Translations under genes and position numbers: made by a program
Shown: positions 45,676 to 54,709 of the stretch, piece by piece
How the letters are laid out: every line of letters begins with the position of its first letter
Numbering within the stretch: position 1 is the first letter of the stretch
Source of the DNA: Amphritea atlantica
GTDB taxonomy: Bacteria > Pseudomonadota > Gammaproteobacteria > Pseudomonadales > Balneatricaceae
Assembly: GCF_018860855.1 (NCBI RefSeq)
Contig: NZ_JAHKQE010000041.1
Location: forward strand, 83,369 to 147,368
Reading direction: 5' to 3'
DNA: 64,000 bases
The notes under the pieces: model-generated
What the model was told of the DNA's origin: nothing
Database searches by the model: none
Seen by the model: only the letters and a program-made list of their open reading frames with translations

Positions 45676-47664
45676 ATGAGATTGAATGTCACCCATAAGC
45701 TGACAGCTGGGTTTGCTTTGATGGTTGTTTTTATTGTCATTGTCGGCGCGGGGGGCTTGCTGGGAAGCCGAGCTATCTCAAATCACTTTTTTACCGTATC
45801 CGATAAGGTGATTCCCTCGTTGTCGGGCAGTTTCCAACAGATGGTTTACCTAGAGGAGGTTAACTCCGCTCTTTTCTCCGCCCTGTCACAAAACCGGATT
45901 CGAGAGTTGAGTAAAAAGGTAAAAGAGGTTAAGGCGAAAATTGTTAAGTTTAACGAAGCTCAGGCCCTTGTCGCTGAGAAAGTGGCAGATAAGCCGGAAC
46001 TTAAAGCGACGTTGGAAGAGGTTGAAGCGGTCAGTCAGCCGTTTTTTGAGATCACTCACAAGGTGATAGCCGAACGTAAACAAGCATTGATTCTGGAGTT
46101 TCAAACTCGTCAGGCGGAGATCGACTTTCAGTCATTGGGCAATACGCTGAATCTGTGGACCCAGTCACTGTATGAAAATGAGGTCGCTCCCGAGGTGCTT
46201 GATAAAGCACAGGAGCTCAATGTTGCTTTTAGAATGCATCGCTTTCAGCTGGTAGATTACCAACGCACCCATGATATTGAAAAACTGCAGCAATCCTTAA
46301 CCGACAGTAAGGGTGAATTGATGCAGGCGTTTACGGCGATTGAGCCGTTCGCCCCTAATGCGCCGTTACTCAAACGGACGATCACCTCTATTAAAAACCA
46401 CCTCTACGAAGAGGGGGCCTTAGTGGATTATTATCGTCAGCAAGAAGCGGCGGATAAAGCATTAGTTGAGAGTCTGAATAAGACGGATAACCTGATTACT
46501 CAGGCCCGTGCAGCGATGACGGCGTTTATTGAAGCGAATCATCAGTTGGCGGGTAATGCACGAAACGAAGCGCAAGAACTGGTTAACTTTAGTCATATCG
46601 GGATCATGGGTCTGTTGGTGGGCTCCGTGATTTTTGCGTTGATTATTGCGATTGTCTTGGTGCAGACGATTCGAGTTCCGTTAGCGCATATCCATCAAGG
46701 GCTGAGATCTTTTCGCCAAGGTGATTTGAGTGTAGTCTTTGCGGTTGAGCGTGAAGATGAGTTTGGTGAACTGAGTCGTTACCTGAACTCAGTCGTTGAA
46801 GAGCTGCGTACTATTTTACAAAAGGTGGCAGAAGGGGCGGAACGACTATCGACGGTGGCGAACAGTAATGCGGCGATTAGTCAGCAAACCACGCAGTCGA
46901 TGGACCAACAGAGTATGAAGTTGGAGCAGACATCATCGGCTGCTGTTGAGATGGAGCACAGTGTTGCCGAAGTCGCCGATCACACTAAAACAACCTTGCA
47001 GGCGGTGCATGAATTTGAATCCTTAAGTCAGAGTGTGAGTCAGCAAATACTGGATACCATTGGCAGTATCGAGACTCAGGCTAATGGTATTGATCAGGCG
47101 ATGGGCGTTAGTGCCGAAATGTCGGCGTTTGGTGAGCAGATTGTGATGATTCTGACCACCATTAAGGATATTGCCGATAAAACCAATCTGTTGGCGTTGA
47201 ATGCCGCGATTGAAGCGGCACGAGCGGGTGATCAGGGGCGGGGATTCGCGGTGGTGGCGGATGAAATTAGAGGGCTGGCAGGCCGCACTCGAGCTTCGGT
47301 ACAGGATACCCAAGAGATGGTGGGTAATATGCAGGGCGCGATTCAGCGGGTTTCCGAGGTGATGAACCAGAGCTTTAAGCAATCACAAAACTGTGTTGAG
47401 CAGGCGAGTCGGTCGCAAAATGTGTTGCAGTCGATGAATGATGCGGTGGCGCATATTCGTGACCTAAATACCTTTATTGAAACCGCAGCAAATGAGCAAG
47501 CGCAAGCGGTCGCGGAAGTGAGTCAGACGCTGGTGGCCATTAATTCTGCGGCGGCTGAAACCTCTCAGGGCGCGGTGATCGCTTCACAAAGTAGTCAAAC
47601 CTTGCTGGATGTCGCTAAGCAGCAGCAAACACTGCTGGGTAGGTTCTCTATCGGTCACTCGTAG
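45676..47664 (+). CDS. Methyl-accepting chemotaxis protein, tandem copy 2
   Basis: A 662-residue paralogue of the preceding receptor with the same layout: TM1 about 10-30, helical sensor about 31-308, TM2 about 312-335, HAMP, and a signalling domain with [29 protein letters not shown]. From TM2 onwards the two proteins are nearly the same, while the sensors match only loosely, so they probably detect different ligands. An AGGAG site precedes the ATG. The 171-base gap between the genes shows no clear terminator or promoter; co-transcription is possible. A bidirectional terminator follows. Confidence 0.92.
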   Translation: MRLNVTHKLTAGFALMVVFIVIVGAGGLLGSRAISNHFFTVSDKVIPSLSGSFQQMVYLEEVNSALFSALSQNRIRELSKKVKEVKAKIVKFNEAQALVAEKVADKPELKATLEEVEAVSQPFFEITHKVIAERKQALILEFQTRQAEIDFQSLGNTLNLWTQSLYENEVAPEVLDKAQELNVAFRMHRFQLVDYQRTHDIEKLQQSLTDSKGELMQAFTAIEPFAPNAPLLKRTITSIKNHLYEEGALVDYYRQQEAADKALVESLNKTDNLITQARAAMTAFIEANHQLAGNARNEAQELVNFSHIGIMGLLVGSVIFALIIAIVLVQTIRVPLAHIHQGLRSFRQGDLSVVFAVEREDEFGELSRYLNSVVEELRTILQKVAEGAERLSTVANSNAAISQQTTQSMDQQSMKLEQTSSAAVEMEHSVAEVADHTKTTLQAVHEFESLSQSVSQQILDTIGSIETQANGIDQAMGVSAEMSAFGEQIVMILTTIKDIADKTNLLALNAAIEAARAGDQGRGFAVVADEIRGLAGRTRASVQDTQEMVGNMQGAIQRVSEVMNQSFKQSQNCVEQASRSQNVLQSMNDAVAHIRDLNTFIETAANEQAQAVAEVSQTLVAINSAAAETSQGAVIASQSSQTLLDVAKQQQTLLGRFSIGHS

Positions 47665-47680
47665 TCGGTTTAGGCTAAAC

Positions 47681-47707
47681 AAAACCCGCCAATTAGCGGG
47701 TTTTTTT
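47681..47707. terminator. Bidirectional terminator after the chemoreceptor pair
   Basis: A 9-bp stem, AAAACCCGC/GCGGGTTTT (47681-47689 with 47696-47704), has a T-run after it. It also faces the convergent GcvR-like gene. Confidence 0.88.
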
Positions 47708-47735
47708 GTTAGCTTCGGGGCTTACTTTAGGGTGC

Positions 47736-48248
47736 TCAGTTTAGTGTGATATCAACCATTAGGTCGTTGGCAATGGCTTCCAGTGATTGCTGCAGATCAT
47801 CCAGATCAACACCGGCGGGTACGGTAAGGTCGGCATCCGCTTTGAATAGCTCTTCGGCCGACATTGAGCCGCTGACCAGTTCTGTTGAGAGGCGTTCAAC
47901 ATTGATATTAAAGCGGCTGAGTGCCTGAGATATCTCGCGGACGATGCCGGGCTTGTCATGGCCAATTAGCGCCAGTGTAATATTGTTGCTGTCGGCTGAG
48001 GTTTCATATGTTGGGCTACGTGCAACGATGACTCTGAGGCCTTGTGATTCGAGCTTTTGCAGTGCTTCGATCAGTGTTTCAGCTTTTTCTTCGGCCACCG
48101 AGACAATCAGAATACCGGCAAATTTACCCGCTAGACGAGACATGCTGCTTTCTAGCCAGTTGCCGCCATTATCCACGATAGTTTGGGAGAGGAGTTCCAC
48201 AAGACCGGGTTTATCTGGGGCGATGACGGTCAGTACGAGAGGTGTCAT
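47736..48248 (-). CDS. gcvR: GcvR-like ACT-domain regulator
   Basis: A 170-residue protein made of two ACT domains (about 3-80 and 90-168), each opening with an APDKPGLV or GHDKPGIV motif. This matches GcvR, the glycine cleavage system repressor that acts in E. coli by binding the activator GcvA. It has no DNA-binding domain of its own. The glycine cleavage genes gcvT and gcvH lie 8 kb away in this window. No gcvA-like gene is visible here, so the partner is elsewhere or different. Confidence 0.8.
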   Translation of the reverse strand: MTPLVLTVIAPDKPGLVELLSQTIVDNGGNWLESSMSRLAGKFAGILIVSVAEEKAETLIEALQKLESQGLRVIVARSPTYETSADSNNITLALIGHDKPGIVREISQALSRFNINVERLSTELVSGSMSAEELFKADADLTVPAGVDLDDLQQSLEAIANDLMVDITLN

Positions 48249-48558
48249 GATTGTTTGCTCCTTAAAAGGTATTCAGACGGCGCTTGCTGTCTTCGCAATG
48301 GCGGAGGGTAATGCTCGTCTGTACGGTATATAGGGTTGAACCGTTAATGTGCAGGGTTAACTATCATACGCTTGAGGTTATCAACGGCTATGGTGAAGGA
48401 TCGTTGAAATATCGTTGTATCGCTGAAAAAGTGCTGACAACGTTAAGGGATCATCCCATAATTCAAACCGTCCTGCTATCGGGACTGAAACCGTAGGCCT
48501 CGGTCGAGAACTGCCTGATGGTTAATTTACACAAGCTTCTAATGGATTATAAACACAG
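48249..48558. other. Intergenic region without a convincing gene
   Basis: This 310-bp stretch lies between the divergent GcvR-like and AEC transporter genes and must hold both promoters. A 70-codon open frame (48284-48496, plus) has no ribosome site and an unusual composition, so I do not call it. A 14-codon frame (48519-48563) runs into the transporter start. Confidence 0.5.
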
Positions 48559-49479
48559 ATGAGCGAGATTCTCACGGCCTTATGGCCGGTTTTTGCATTG
48601 CTATGTGTCGGGCATATTATCAGGCGTATAGATTTTCCTGGTGATGGTTTTTGGGAACCCGCCGAAAAGTTAATCTACTTTCTGCTATTTCCGTTGTTAT
48701 TAGTACATAAGCTGAGTCTGGCCGATGTCGGTGCGGTGCCTGTGTCGGATGTTGCCTTGGCTGTGGTTTTGTTATTGTCTGCCGGGACAGTGGTTTTATT
48801 GGCTATACAACGATTAAAACCTTTAGAGAACAGTAGTTTTACGTCGGTGTATCAAGGGGGAATACGTTTTAATACCTATGTTGGTCTGGCGGCGAGCGCG
48901 GCGATATTTGGTGATAGCGGGGTGGCGATTGCTGCGGTGATGATTGCGGTCATGATACCGTTGTTGAACCTGCTCTGTGTTTTGATTTTTAGTATGTATA
49001 CCCGCAAAGACGCAGGTTATGTGAGTGCCTTGTGGGCTATTGTGAAAAACCCGCTGATTATTGCCTGCTTTATCGGCATATTTCTGAACCTGTCGGGTAT
49101 CGGCTTGCCGTGGGCGGTGGCATCGGTTGCAGGCTTAGCCAGTGGTATGGCGTTGCCGCTAGCTTTGTTGGCGGTGGGAGCGGGTCTTAACCTGACCGCT
49201 TTACGTAAAGCGGGTGGTGCTGTGGTCTACAGTAGCGTGGTGAAGTTGTTGCTGTTTCCTGCGGTGATGCTGCTTATCTGTATATTGTTTATCGACTCTC
49301 CTGAGGTTGCTCAAGTGTTATTGCTGTTTAGTGCGCTGCCAACGGCGCCTTCTGCTTATGTCTTAGCACGGCAATTAGGTGGAGATGCGACGCTAATGTC
49401 GGCGATCATTACCGGTCAAACATTGCTCTCAATGCTGATAATGCCGATAGTTTTGTCGATTTTCCCGTATTTTTTGTGA
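48559..49479 (+). CDS. AEC family transporter (auxin efflux carrier-like)
   Basis: A 306-residue inner-membrane transporter with about ten membrane segments in two halves. Family features include the N-terminal FALLCVGHIIRR, the EKLIYFLLFPLLLVHKL segment, GGIRFNTYVGLA and the C-terminal half with LPTAPSAYVLARQLGGDATLMSAIITGQTLLS. AEC proteins carry organic acids such as malate or malonate; the substrate cannot be read from the sequence. It stands alone, with divergent gcvR upstream. Confidence 0.88.
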   Translation: MSEILTALWPVFALLCVGHIIRRIDFPGDGFWEPAEKLIYFLLFPLLLVHKLSLADVGAVPVSDVALAVVLLLSAGTVVLLAIQRLKPLENSSFTSVYQGGIRFNTYVGLAASAAIFGDSGVAIAAVMIAVMIPLLNLLCVLIFSMYTRKDAGYVSALWAIVKNPLIIACFIGIFLNLSGIGLPWAVASVAGLASGMALPLALLAVGAGLNLTALRKAGGAVVYSSVVKLLLFPAVMLLICILFIDSPEVAQVLLLFSALPTAPSAYVLARQLGGDATLMSAIITGQTLLSMLIMPIVLSIFPYFL

Positions 49480-49667
49480 ATTTCTGTAAAAATATGGAAC
49501 TTTTCCTCGTTTTTTAATGTCTTTTATAAAGCTTTTAAAGCATTTGTCGATAAAGTGCGTATAACTTCTTAAAAATACATTGTAAAAATGGTTGTTTTTT
49601 TTGTTCTGTATGTAAGAATATATGCGCTTTAACTTAGTGAACTAAACTTTTTCGAGCAGTAAAAAAA

Positions 49668-49793
49668 ATGAAAAAAGGGCCGGATATCGTTGTAGTACTG
49701 GTGGCTGTATTTATTTTGGGTACAGTGTTTACCGGTGTCAGTCATGCTGATATCGAATTTGTATCTTTGGTAGGACAAGCTTTTAATAACTAA
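49668..49793 (+). CDS. Small membrane protein (41 residues)
   Basis: A short frame encodes 41 residues: MKKGPD, a hydrophobic helix of about 18 residues (IVVVLVAVFILGTVFTGV), then a short tail (SHADIEFVSLVGQAFNN). The ribosome site is weak and the region before it is A-rich. The stop lies six bases before the end of convergent fau. The clear membrane segment preceded by lysines supports a real gene, either a single-pass membrane peptide or, if cleaved at SHA-D, a secreted one. I assign no function. Confidence 0.55.
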   Translation: MKKGPDIVVVLVAVFILGTVFTGVSHADIEFVSLVGQAFNN

Positions 49794-49799
49794 AGATCG

Positions 49800-50405
49800 T
49801 TATCGGGTGGCGTGGTAAAAGCGTTTCTCGGTGGCAACTCCTTCCAATGGAATATCCCAGCTTTCTGTTTTAAGTTGATCTACTTTCTGTAGGTCATGCG
49901 CCAGTCCAATCAGGCGCGTTCCTCTACCGTTACGCCAACCCTGCTTAAAAGAAAAGGTTCGGTCATAATATCCACCACCCATACCTAGGCGTCCGCCCTC
50001 TTCATCAAAGGCAACCAACGGCAGTAATACGAGATCCAAAGCCCAAGCAGGGCGTCGTGGTGCCTGTACTAAGGCGGGCTCTTTAATGCCATAAATATTG
50101 TTATCTAAAACGGTATCTTTGGTGTATTCGATAAACCAGAGGCGGTTATGACGCACGGGGTGAAGTACGGGTAAAAAACATCGCTTACCGAGTTTGCGGC
50201 AGTATTGAATCACCTGCTCGGGGCTGATTTCACCATCGCTGGCAAGATAGAGTGCAATGGTGCGGCTACGGCGAAATTGGGATAGTCGACGAATAGTCGA
50301 AAGTAAACCTTGAGCGTGTTGGCGCTGTGTAGCCGGTGGTAAGTTACGGCGCATTTTACGCATCTGACGACGCAGGTTTTTTTTAAAATCGCTGGCTTGC
50401 TTCAT
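49800..50405 (-). CDS. fau: 5-formyltetrahydrofolate cyclo-ligase
   Basis: Converts 5-formyl-THF to 5,10-methenyl-THF with ATP. The 201-residue protein has a basic N-terminus (KKNLRRQMRKMRRNLPP), the FLPVLHPVRHNRLWFIEY part of the folate site and the phosphate-binding LGMGGGYYDRTF signature. It directly follows the 6S RNA gene on the same strand (E. coli ssrS-fau/ygfA), so it is probably co-transcribed with 6S RNA. Confidence 0.94.
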   Translation of the reverse strand: MKQASDFKKNLRRQMRKMRRNLPPATQRQHAQGLLSTIRRLSQFRRSRTIALYLASDGEISPEQVIQYCRKLGKRCFLPVLHPVRHNRLWFIEYTKDTVLDNNIYGIKEPALVQAPRRPAWALDLVLLPLVAFDEEGGRLGMGGGYYDRTFSFKQGWRNGRGTRLIGLAHDLQKVDQLKTESWDIPLEGVATEKRFYHATR

Positions 50406-50426
50406 TGATTGTCACGACAGGAAAGG

Positions 50427-50609
50427 GAAAAGACTCCCCAGGGTTACGGCGCTGGATCGGCCCTGAACCCGAAGGTTCAAGGTGGCAGCTTCAGATTAAA
50501 ATTAGGCTTTCCGGCAAGCGGACATGCACATCAGATAACCAAGAAGCTTCCAAGGGTGTGATTATCGGCTCAAGGGACTAACCAGAACTACCAATAACCT
50601 CAGGGAGCT
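50427..50609 (-). ncRNA. ssrS: 6S RNA
   Basis: The gap between zapA and fau encodes 6S RNA, the regulator that mimics an open promoter and binds sigma70 RNA polymerase. On the minus strand the conserved GTCCCTTGAGCCGATA, and then CCTTGAACCTTCGGGTTCA, closely match E. coli 6S RNA. The ends pair (CTCCC near the 5' end with GGGAG near 50435). The gene order zapA-ssrS-fau is the standard one. The 5' end is set from the promoter and the 3' end from the closing stem, so both are approximate by a few bases; length is about 183, against 184 in E. coli. Confidence 0.92.
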
Positions 50610-50615
50610 GATCTC

Positions 50616-50643
50616 ATTATACCGCTCTAGCATGGAAAGTCAG
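50616..50643 (-). promoter_or_regulatory. Promoter of 6S RNA
   Basis: On the minus strand, TATAAT (50621-50616) follows a -35-like CTGACT by 16 bases. It places the transcript start near 50609. Confidence 0.65.
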
Positions 50644-50765
50644 CCTTGAATTAAAACTTTAATGTGCTATTGCGAGAAATAATGGGGTATTTAATCAGAT
50701 GAAAAATAAGGTTATTTTTGTTGGTTGAAAAATATTCAAGCTGAGACGCGTTACTTGGCTCGAAA

Positions 50766-51053
50766 TTATTCAGGCAATGCTTTTTCAAGCAGTAAGCTCA
50801 GATGGTTGAGACGTGAGTTAACCGCCTCACGCTCAGCGGTTTGGTTGGCTTGCAATTCGTAGGTAATATTTAATGCGGCCATGACTGCAACTTTTTCTGA
50901 GCCGATGATACGTCCACCTGCACGAATATCCTGCATCTTTTTATCGAGATAGGCTGCTGCTTTTAGCAGTTCTGCTTCTGCTTCGGGGGGGCAGGCGACG
51001 ACATACTCTTTACCTAGCAGGGTTACGGAGATATTGCGGGGAGAACTGCTCAT
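50766..51053 (-). CDS. zapA: Cell division protein ZapA
   Basis: A 95-residue protein that binds FtsZ and promotes Z-ring bundling. The N-terminal head has ISVTLLGKEYVVACPPE, and a C-terminal coiled coil runs from about 65 (LQANQTAEREAVNSRLNHLSLLLEKAL). The GSEKVAVMAALNITYEL segment is the ZapA core. Its start overlaps the end of the preceding coiled-coil gene by four bases, and the 6S RNA gene follows. Confidence 0.92.
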   Translation of the reverse strand: MSSSPRNISVTLLGKEYVVACPPEAEAELLKAAAYLDKKMQDIRAGGRIIGSEKVAVMAALNITYELQANQTAEREAVNSRLNHLSLLLEKALPE

Positions 51054-51259
51054 GCCTGCTGCTCCAGCGTTTTAAGGCGACTGATCATCGCTTCGAGTTT
51101 CTGATCGGTCTGATTAGCGACGTGCAAATGTTGATGCCGCTCCTCTTTCAGGGCAGAAATTTGTTGTTGCAGATCCTGATTAGACTGCTCAAGTTTCTGG
51201 CAGTGCAGGATCAGCTCATTAATCTGTTGTTCCAGTTTATCGAACGCTTGCGCAGACAT
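51050..51259 (-). CDS. Coiled-coil protein upstream of zapA (TIGR02449-type)
   Basis: A short protein of 69 residues from the ATG at 51257-51259 (MSAQAFDKLEQQ); an in-frame TTG at 51274 would add five residues. Almost all of it is a coiled coil rich in Gln, Glu and Leu. Small proteins of this type sit before zapA in many gammaproteobacteria and resemble ZapB in general form. The overlap with zapA (ATGA type) supports a shared role in cell division, which is inference. Confidence 0.8.
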   Translation of the reverse strand: MSAQAFDKLEQQINELILHCQKLEQSNQDLQQQISALKEERHQHLHVANQTDQKLEAMISRLKTLEQQA

Positions 51260-51398
51260 AGGTATCAGACTCAATTATCAGAGAGCGTATAATAAGCTGA
51301 AAATGGCTGGTAATCGAGTGCTGTTTCGTGGTGCCGCTGTAGTTGAAGTGCTAGGATATGAATCCTGAAAAGTTAAGCCGATACAGAGTAGCGCCTCC

Positions 51399-51992
51399 AT
51401 GCCTGAAACCCAGTCCCCAGAAGACTTTCTTCCCGAATATTATGAAATATGTGATGTACTGATCGCCGAAGACAGTATGACCAGTAGTGCCGCCGAATTA
51501 CACGGTTTGCTGTGCGGCTATCTTGCCGCCGGTGCTCGATTTAGCCACGATGCTTGGTTAAAGCTGGCAATGGAGCTGACCGACATCACTGAGTTTCGCC
51601 ATGAGTCATCGAAGTTGGCGTTTACCGACCTCTATGATGGTGTGGTGGCACAACTTGAACAGAGCGATTTCAGTTTTCAGCTGTTGCTGCCTGATGATGA
51701 TCTGTCGATGGCCGAACGGGCAGAAGCCTTGGGTTGCTGGTGTCAGGGTTATCTGAGCGGCTTTGGTCTGCAAGGTGGGCATACCAACGAGTCGCTTTCC
51801 AGCGAGTTGAAAGAGGCGCTGGCGGATATGGCGCAGATTGCCCAGATTGAACTGGAGCCGGATGCCGATGAAGACAATGAGGCGGATCTGATGGAGCTAC
51901 AGGAATATGTACGTATCTCTTCTATGATGATTTATGGCGAGTTCAATGCCCCGCCGGAACAGGAGTCTGCATCAGGTGCGACTCTTCACTAA
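51399..51992 (+). CDS. ygfB: YgfB/YecA family protein (UPF0149)
   Basis: A 197-residue acidic, mostly helical cytosolic protein. The UPF0149 signature SSAAELHGLLCGYLAAG lies at about 28-44, followed by CWCQGYLSGFGLQG near 112-125. The function is not firmly known; in Pseudomonas YgfB has been linked to control of beta-lactamase expression. It is divergent from zapA and is followed by pepP after 18 bases, so ygfB-pepP-ubiH-ubiI form the conserved operon. Confidence 0.92.
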   Translation: MPETQSPEDFLPEYYEICDVLIAEDSMTSSAAELHGLLCGYLAAGARFSHDAWLKLAMELTDITEFRHESSKLAFTDLYDGVVAQLEQSDFSFQLLLPDDDLSMAERAEALGCWCQGYLSGFGLQGGHTNESLSSELKEALADMAQIAQIELEPDADEDNEADLMELQEYVRISSMMIYGEFNAPPEQESASGATLH

Positions 51993-52010
51993 CAGGGAGT
52001 GATTTTTACG

Positions 52011-53330
52011 ATGCGAATTAGTCAGTCAGGTTTTGCCCTCCGTCGTCAGCAATTGATGGATAAGATGAGCCCCGGCAGTGTTGCGATTGTACCCTCGGCA
52101 AGCGAAGTGACTCGAAACCGAGATGTGGAATATCCATTTCGGCAAGACAGTGATTTTTATTACTTAACCGGCTTCAATGAGCCGGATGCGCTGTTGGTGT
52201 TAATCCCCAGTGAGAATCTTGGTCAGGTGGTAATATTCTGCCGTGACCGTGATCCTGAAATGGAGATCTGGCATGGTTATCGTGCAGGGCCATTGGGTGT
52301 TTGTAACCAGTATGGTGCGGATCATGCTTACCCTATTGCTGAGCTGGACGAGCGTATGGTTGAGCTGCTGCAGGGTAAGGAGCGACTCTATTACTCCATT
52401 GGTACCCATGAGCACCTCGATACCCAGGTGCATGGTTGGTTGAATGGCATTCGTAAAAATACTCGGCTCGGCGCAGAAGCACCGAACGAAATGGTGATGT
52501 TAGATACACTGTTACATGAGCAGCGACTGTTTAAATCGGCTGAGGAGGCCGATTTGATGCGGGCAGCGGGACGTATCTCTGCTGAAGCGCATGTTCGGGC
52601 GATGCAAGTTTGTAAGCCTGGTTTGACGGAGTACCAGCTAGAAGCGGAGATTACCCATCACTTTGCGATGAACGGCTGTCGCTTACCTGCTTACTCTTCG
52701 ATTGTTGGCGGTGGTGATAACGCCTGTGTATTGCATTACACCGAGAACCAAGATGTGCTGAAAGAGGGCGATCTGGTGCTGATCGATGCCGGTTGTGAGT
52801 TGGATTACTATGCCGGCGATATTACCCGGACATTCCCCGTTTCTGGTAAATTCAGTGTCGAACAGAAAGCCCTATATGAATTGGTGCTGGCCTCGCAATT
52901 GGCCTGTATAGAAGCCATACGCCCTGGAGTGCCTTGGATCTGTATCCATGATAAGTCGGTAGAAGTGTTAACGCATGGTTTGATCGATCTAGGTTTACTG
53001 CACGGTGATCCTGAAGATTTGATTGAAACCGGTGCGTATCGAGAATTTTACATGCACCGTATCGGTCACTGGTTGGGTATGGATGTTCATGATGTCGGTG
53101 ACTACAAGATTGATGGTGAGTGGCGCTCATTAGAGTCCGGTATGGTCTTGACCGTCGAGCCGGGGATCTACGTATCACCACAGAATGAAAGTGTTGATGA
53201 AAAGTGGCGCGGTATCGGTATTCGCATCGAGGACGATGTGTTGGTGACTGAGGATGGTTATGAGGTGCTCAGTGCCGCTGCGCCAAAAGGTGTTGACGAG
53301 ATCGAAGCATTGATGAGCCGCTCAGTATGA
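52011..53330 (+). CDS. pepP: Xaa-Pro aminopeptidase P
   Basis: A metalloaminopeptidase that removes N-terminal residues before proline. I use the ATG at 52011 behind AGGGAGTGA, giving 439 residues; an in-frame GTG at 51999 overlaps that site. The N-terminal domain has RDVEYPFRQDSDFYYLTGF. The pita-bread domain carries the metal ligands: IDAGCELDYYAGDITRTF (two Asp), the His in RIGHWLGMDVHDVG, Glu in LTVEPGIY and Glu in IRIEDDVLVT. It is the second gene of the ygfB-pepP-ubiH-ubiI block. Confidence 0.95.
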   Translation: MRISQSGFALRRQQLMDKMSPGSVAIVPSASEVTRNRDVEYPFRQDSDFYYLTGFNEPDALLVLIPSENLGQVVIFCRDRDPEMEIWHGYRAGPLGVCNQYGADHAYPIAELDERMVELLQGKERLYYSIGTHEHLDTQVHGWLNGIRKNTRLGAEAPNEMVMLDTLLHEQRLFKSAEEADLMRAAGRISAEAHVRAMQVCKPGLTEYQLEAEITHHFAMNGCRLPAYSSIVGGGDNACVLHYTENQDVLKEGDLVLIDAGCELDYYAGDITRTFPVSGKFSVEQKALYELVLASQLACIEAIRPGVPWICIHDKSVEVLTHGLIDLGLLHGDPEDLIETGAYREFYMHRIGHWLGMDVHDVGDYKIDGEWRSLESGMVLTVEPGIYVSPQNESVDEKWRGIGIRIEDDVLVTEDGYEVLSAAAPKGVDEIEALMSRSV

Positions 53331-53389
53331 AGAGCGTGCTGTCTCCTTTGCGATCAACGCGACGTTAAGTCTTAACAATCCGGGCCGTT

Positions 53390-54661
53390 ATGAAACAGCA
53401 TTACGATATTATAATCATTGGTGGTGGAATGGTGGGCGGAAGCCTAGCAGCCTCACTCATTCCGGCCGCGCAGCGTTTGGGGTTGTCGATCGCGGTGGTC
53501 GAAGCTTTTCCTATGCCAGAGGCGGGTAGCGCGGAATATCAGCCAAGCTATGATACCCGCTCGACGGCACTGTCCTATGGCAGTCGTTTGATCTATGAGC
53601 AGATAGGTATTTGGTCGCAGCTGCGAGAGCATCTCTGCCCCATTACCCATATCCACGTATCTGATAAAGGGCGCTTTGGCGCTACACGGTTGAATGCTCA
53701 GGATGAGCATGTCGCGGCGTTGGGTTATGTGGTGGAAAATCATTGGCTGGGACGGGTGTTGATGAACCGTTTGGCGCAGGACGATGCGGCACCGATTGAT
53801 CTACTGTGTCCCGCAGAAGTCACCGATGTTGAGTCAGATGATGATTTGATGAGAGTCTCGTTGACGACATCAGACGGTGCTCAACAGATCACCGCTGAAT
53901 TGGTGGTGATGGCCGATGGTGGTCGATCAGGATTGCGTGAGCAGTTGGGCATCGGTTATCAGCAGAAAAGTTATCAACAGCATGCGGTAGTCGCTAATAT
54001 CAGCCCTGAAACTGGGCATGACAATATTGCTTATGAGCGTTTTACCGATACCGGTCCGATCGCGCTATTACCCCTTGAAGACTCTGCGTTAAGTGGTGAT
54101 GTGTCTCGACAGCGTCTTCACCGGATGGGGCTGGTGTGGACGGTTCCCGATGAACAGATAGATGAGATTCTTGGATTGACGGATCCACAGTTTATCGAGC
54201 GGGTACATGAACGTTTTGGTTATCGTGCCGGGGTGTTTGTTAAGGTGGGCGAGCGTTTTAGCTACCCTCTTAAGCTAAGCGTTGCTGATGAACAGGTTCG
54301 ACGAGGATTAATCGTTTTAGGTAATGCTGCCCATGCATTGCATCCGATCGCCGGTCAAGGCTATAACCTAGCGTTGCGCGGAGTAGTCGCTTTGGCGGCG
54401 GAGCTAATAGAGGCGCGTGAAGCGGGGGTTAACCTCGGGGATATCAACCATCTAACACGGTTTGCTGACCGAGTACGTAAAGATCAGCAAAAAACGATCG
54501 GTTTTAGTGATAAAACGATGCAGTTGTTTTCAAATGACAATCCGTTACTGGCGCTTGGTCGTAGTGCTGGTTTGCAACTGATGGATATCTGTCCCATGGC
54601 GAAAACGGTCTTTGCCCGTAGCGCGATGGGGCTGGATCAACCGACGCCGGATCTACGCTGA
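53390..54661 (+). CDS. ubiH: 2-octaprenyl-6-methoxyphenol hydroxylase UbiH
   Basis: A flavin monooxygenase of ubiquinone synthesis, 423 residues. The FAD-binding GxGxxG motif is IIIGGGMVGGSLAASL, the central NAD(P)H/FAD motif is VVMADGGRSGLR, and the second FAD motif is LGNAAHALHPIAGQGYNLALRG. DTRSTALSYGS is typical of UbiH. It hydroxylates the ring at C1. It lies 59 bases after pepP and 48 bases before ubiI. Confidence 0.94.
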   Translation: MKQHYDIIIIGGGMVGGSLAASLIPAAQRLGLSIAVVEAFPMPEAGSAEYQPSYDTRSTALSYGSRLIYEQIGIWSQLREHLCPITHIHVSDKGRFGATRLNAQDEHVAALGYVVENHWLGRVLMNRLAQDDAAPIDLLCPAEVTDVESDDDLMRVSLTTSDGAQQITAELVVMADGGRSGLREQLGIGYQQKSYQQHAVVANISPETGHDNIAYERFTDTGPIALLPLEDSALSGDVSRQRLHRMGLVWTVPDEQIDEILGLTDPQFIERVHERFGYRAGVFVKVGERFSYPLKLSVADEQVRRGLIVLGNAAHALHPIAGQGYNLALRGVVALAAELIEAREAGVNLGDINHLTRFADRVRKDQQKTIGFSDKTMQLFSNDNPLLALGRSAGLQLMDICPMAKTVFARSAMGLDQPTPDLR

Positions 54662-54709
54662 GGCGTTGCCTATCGTTTGGCTTTAGATCAGCCGTCTGTG
54701 AGGACTCAA

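Noticed and set aside
48284-48496. 70-codon open frame in the gcvR-AEC transporter gap
   Set aside because: No ribosome site, no membrane or domain features, and it occupies the region where two promoters are needed.
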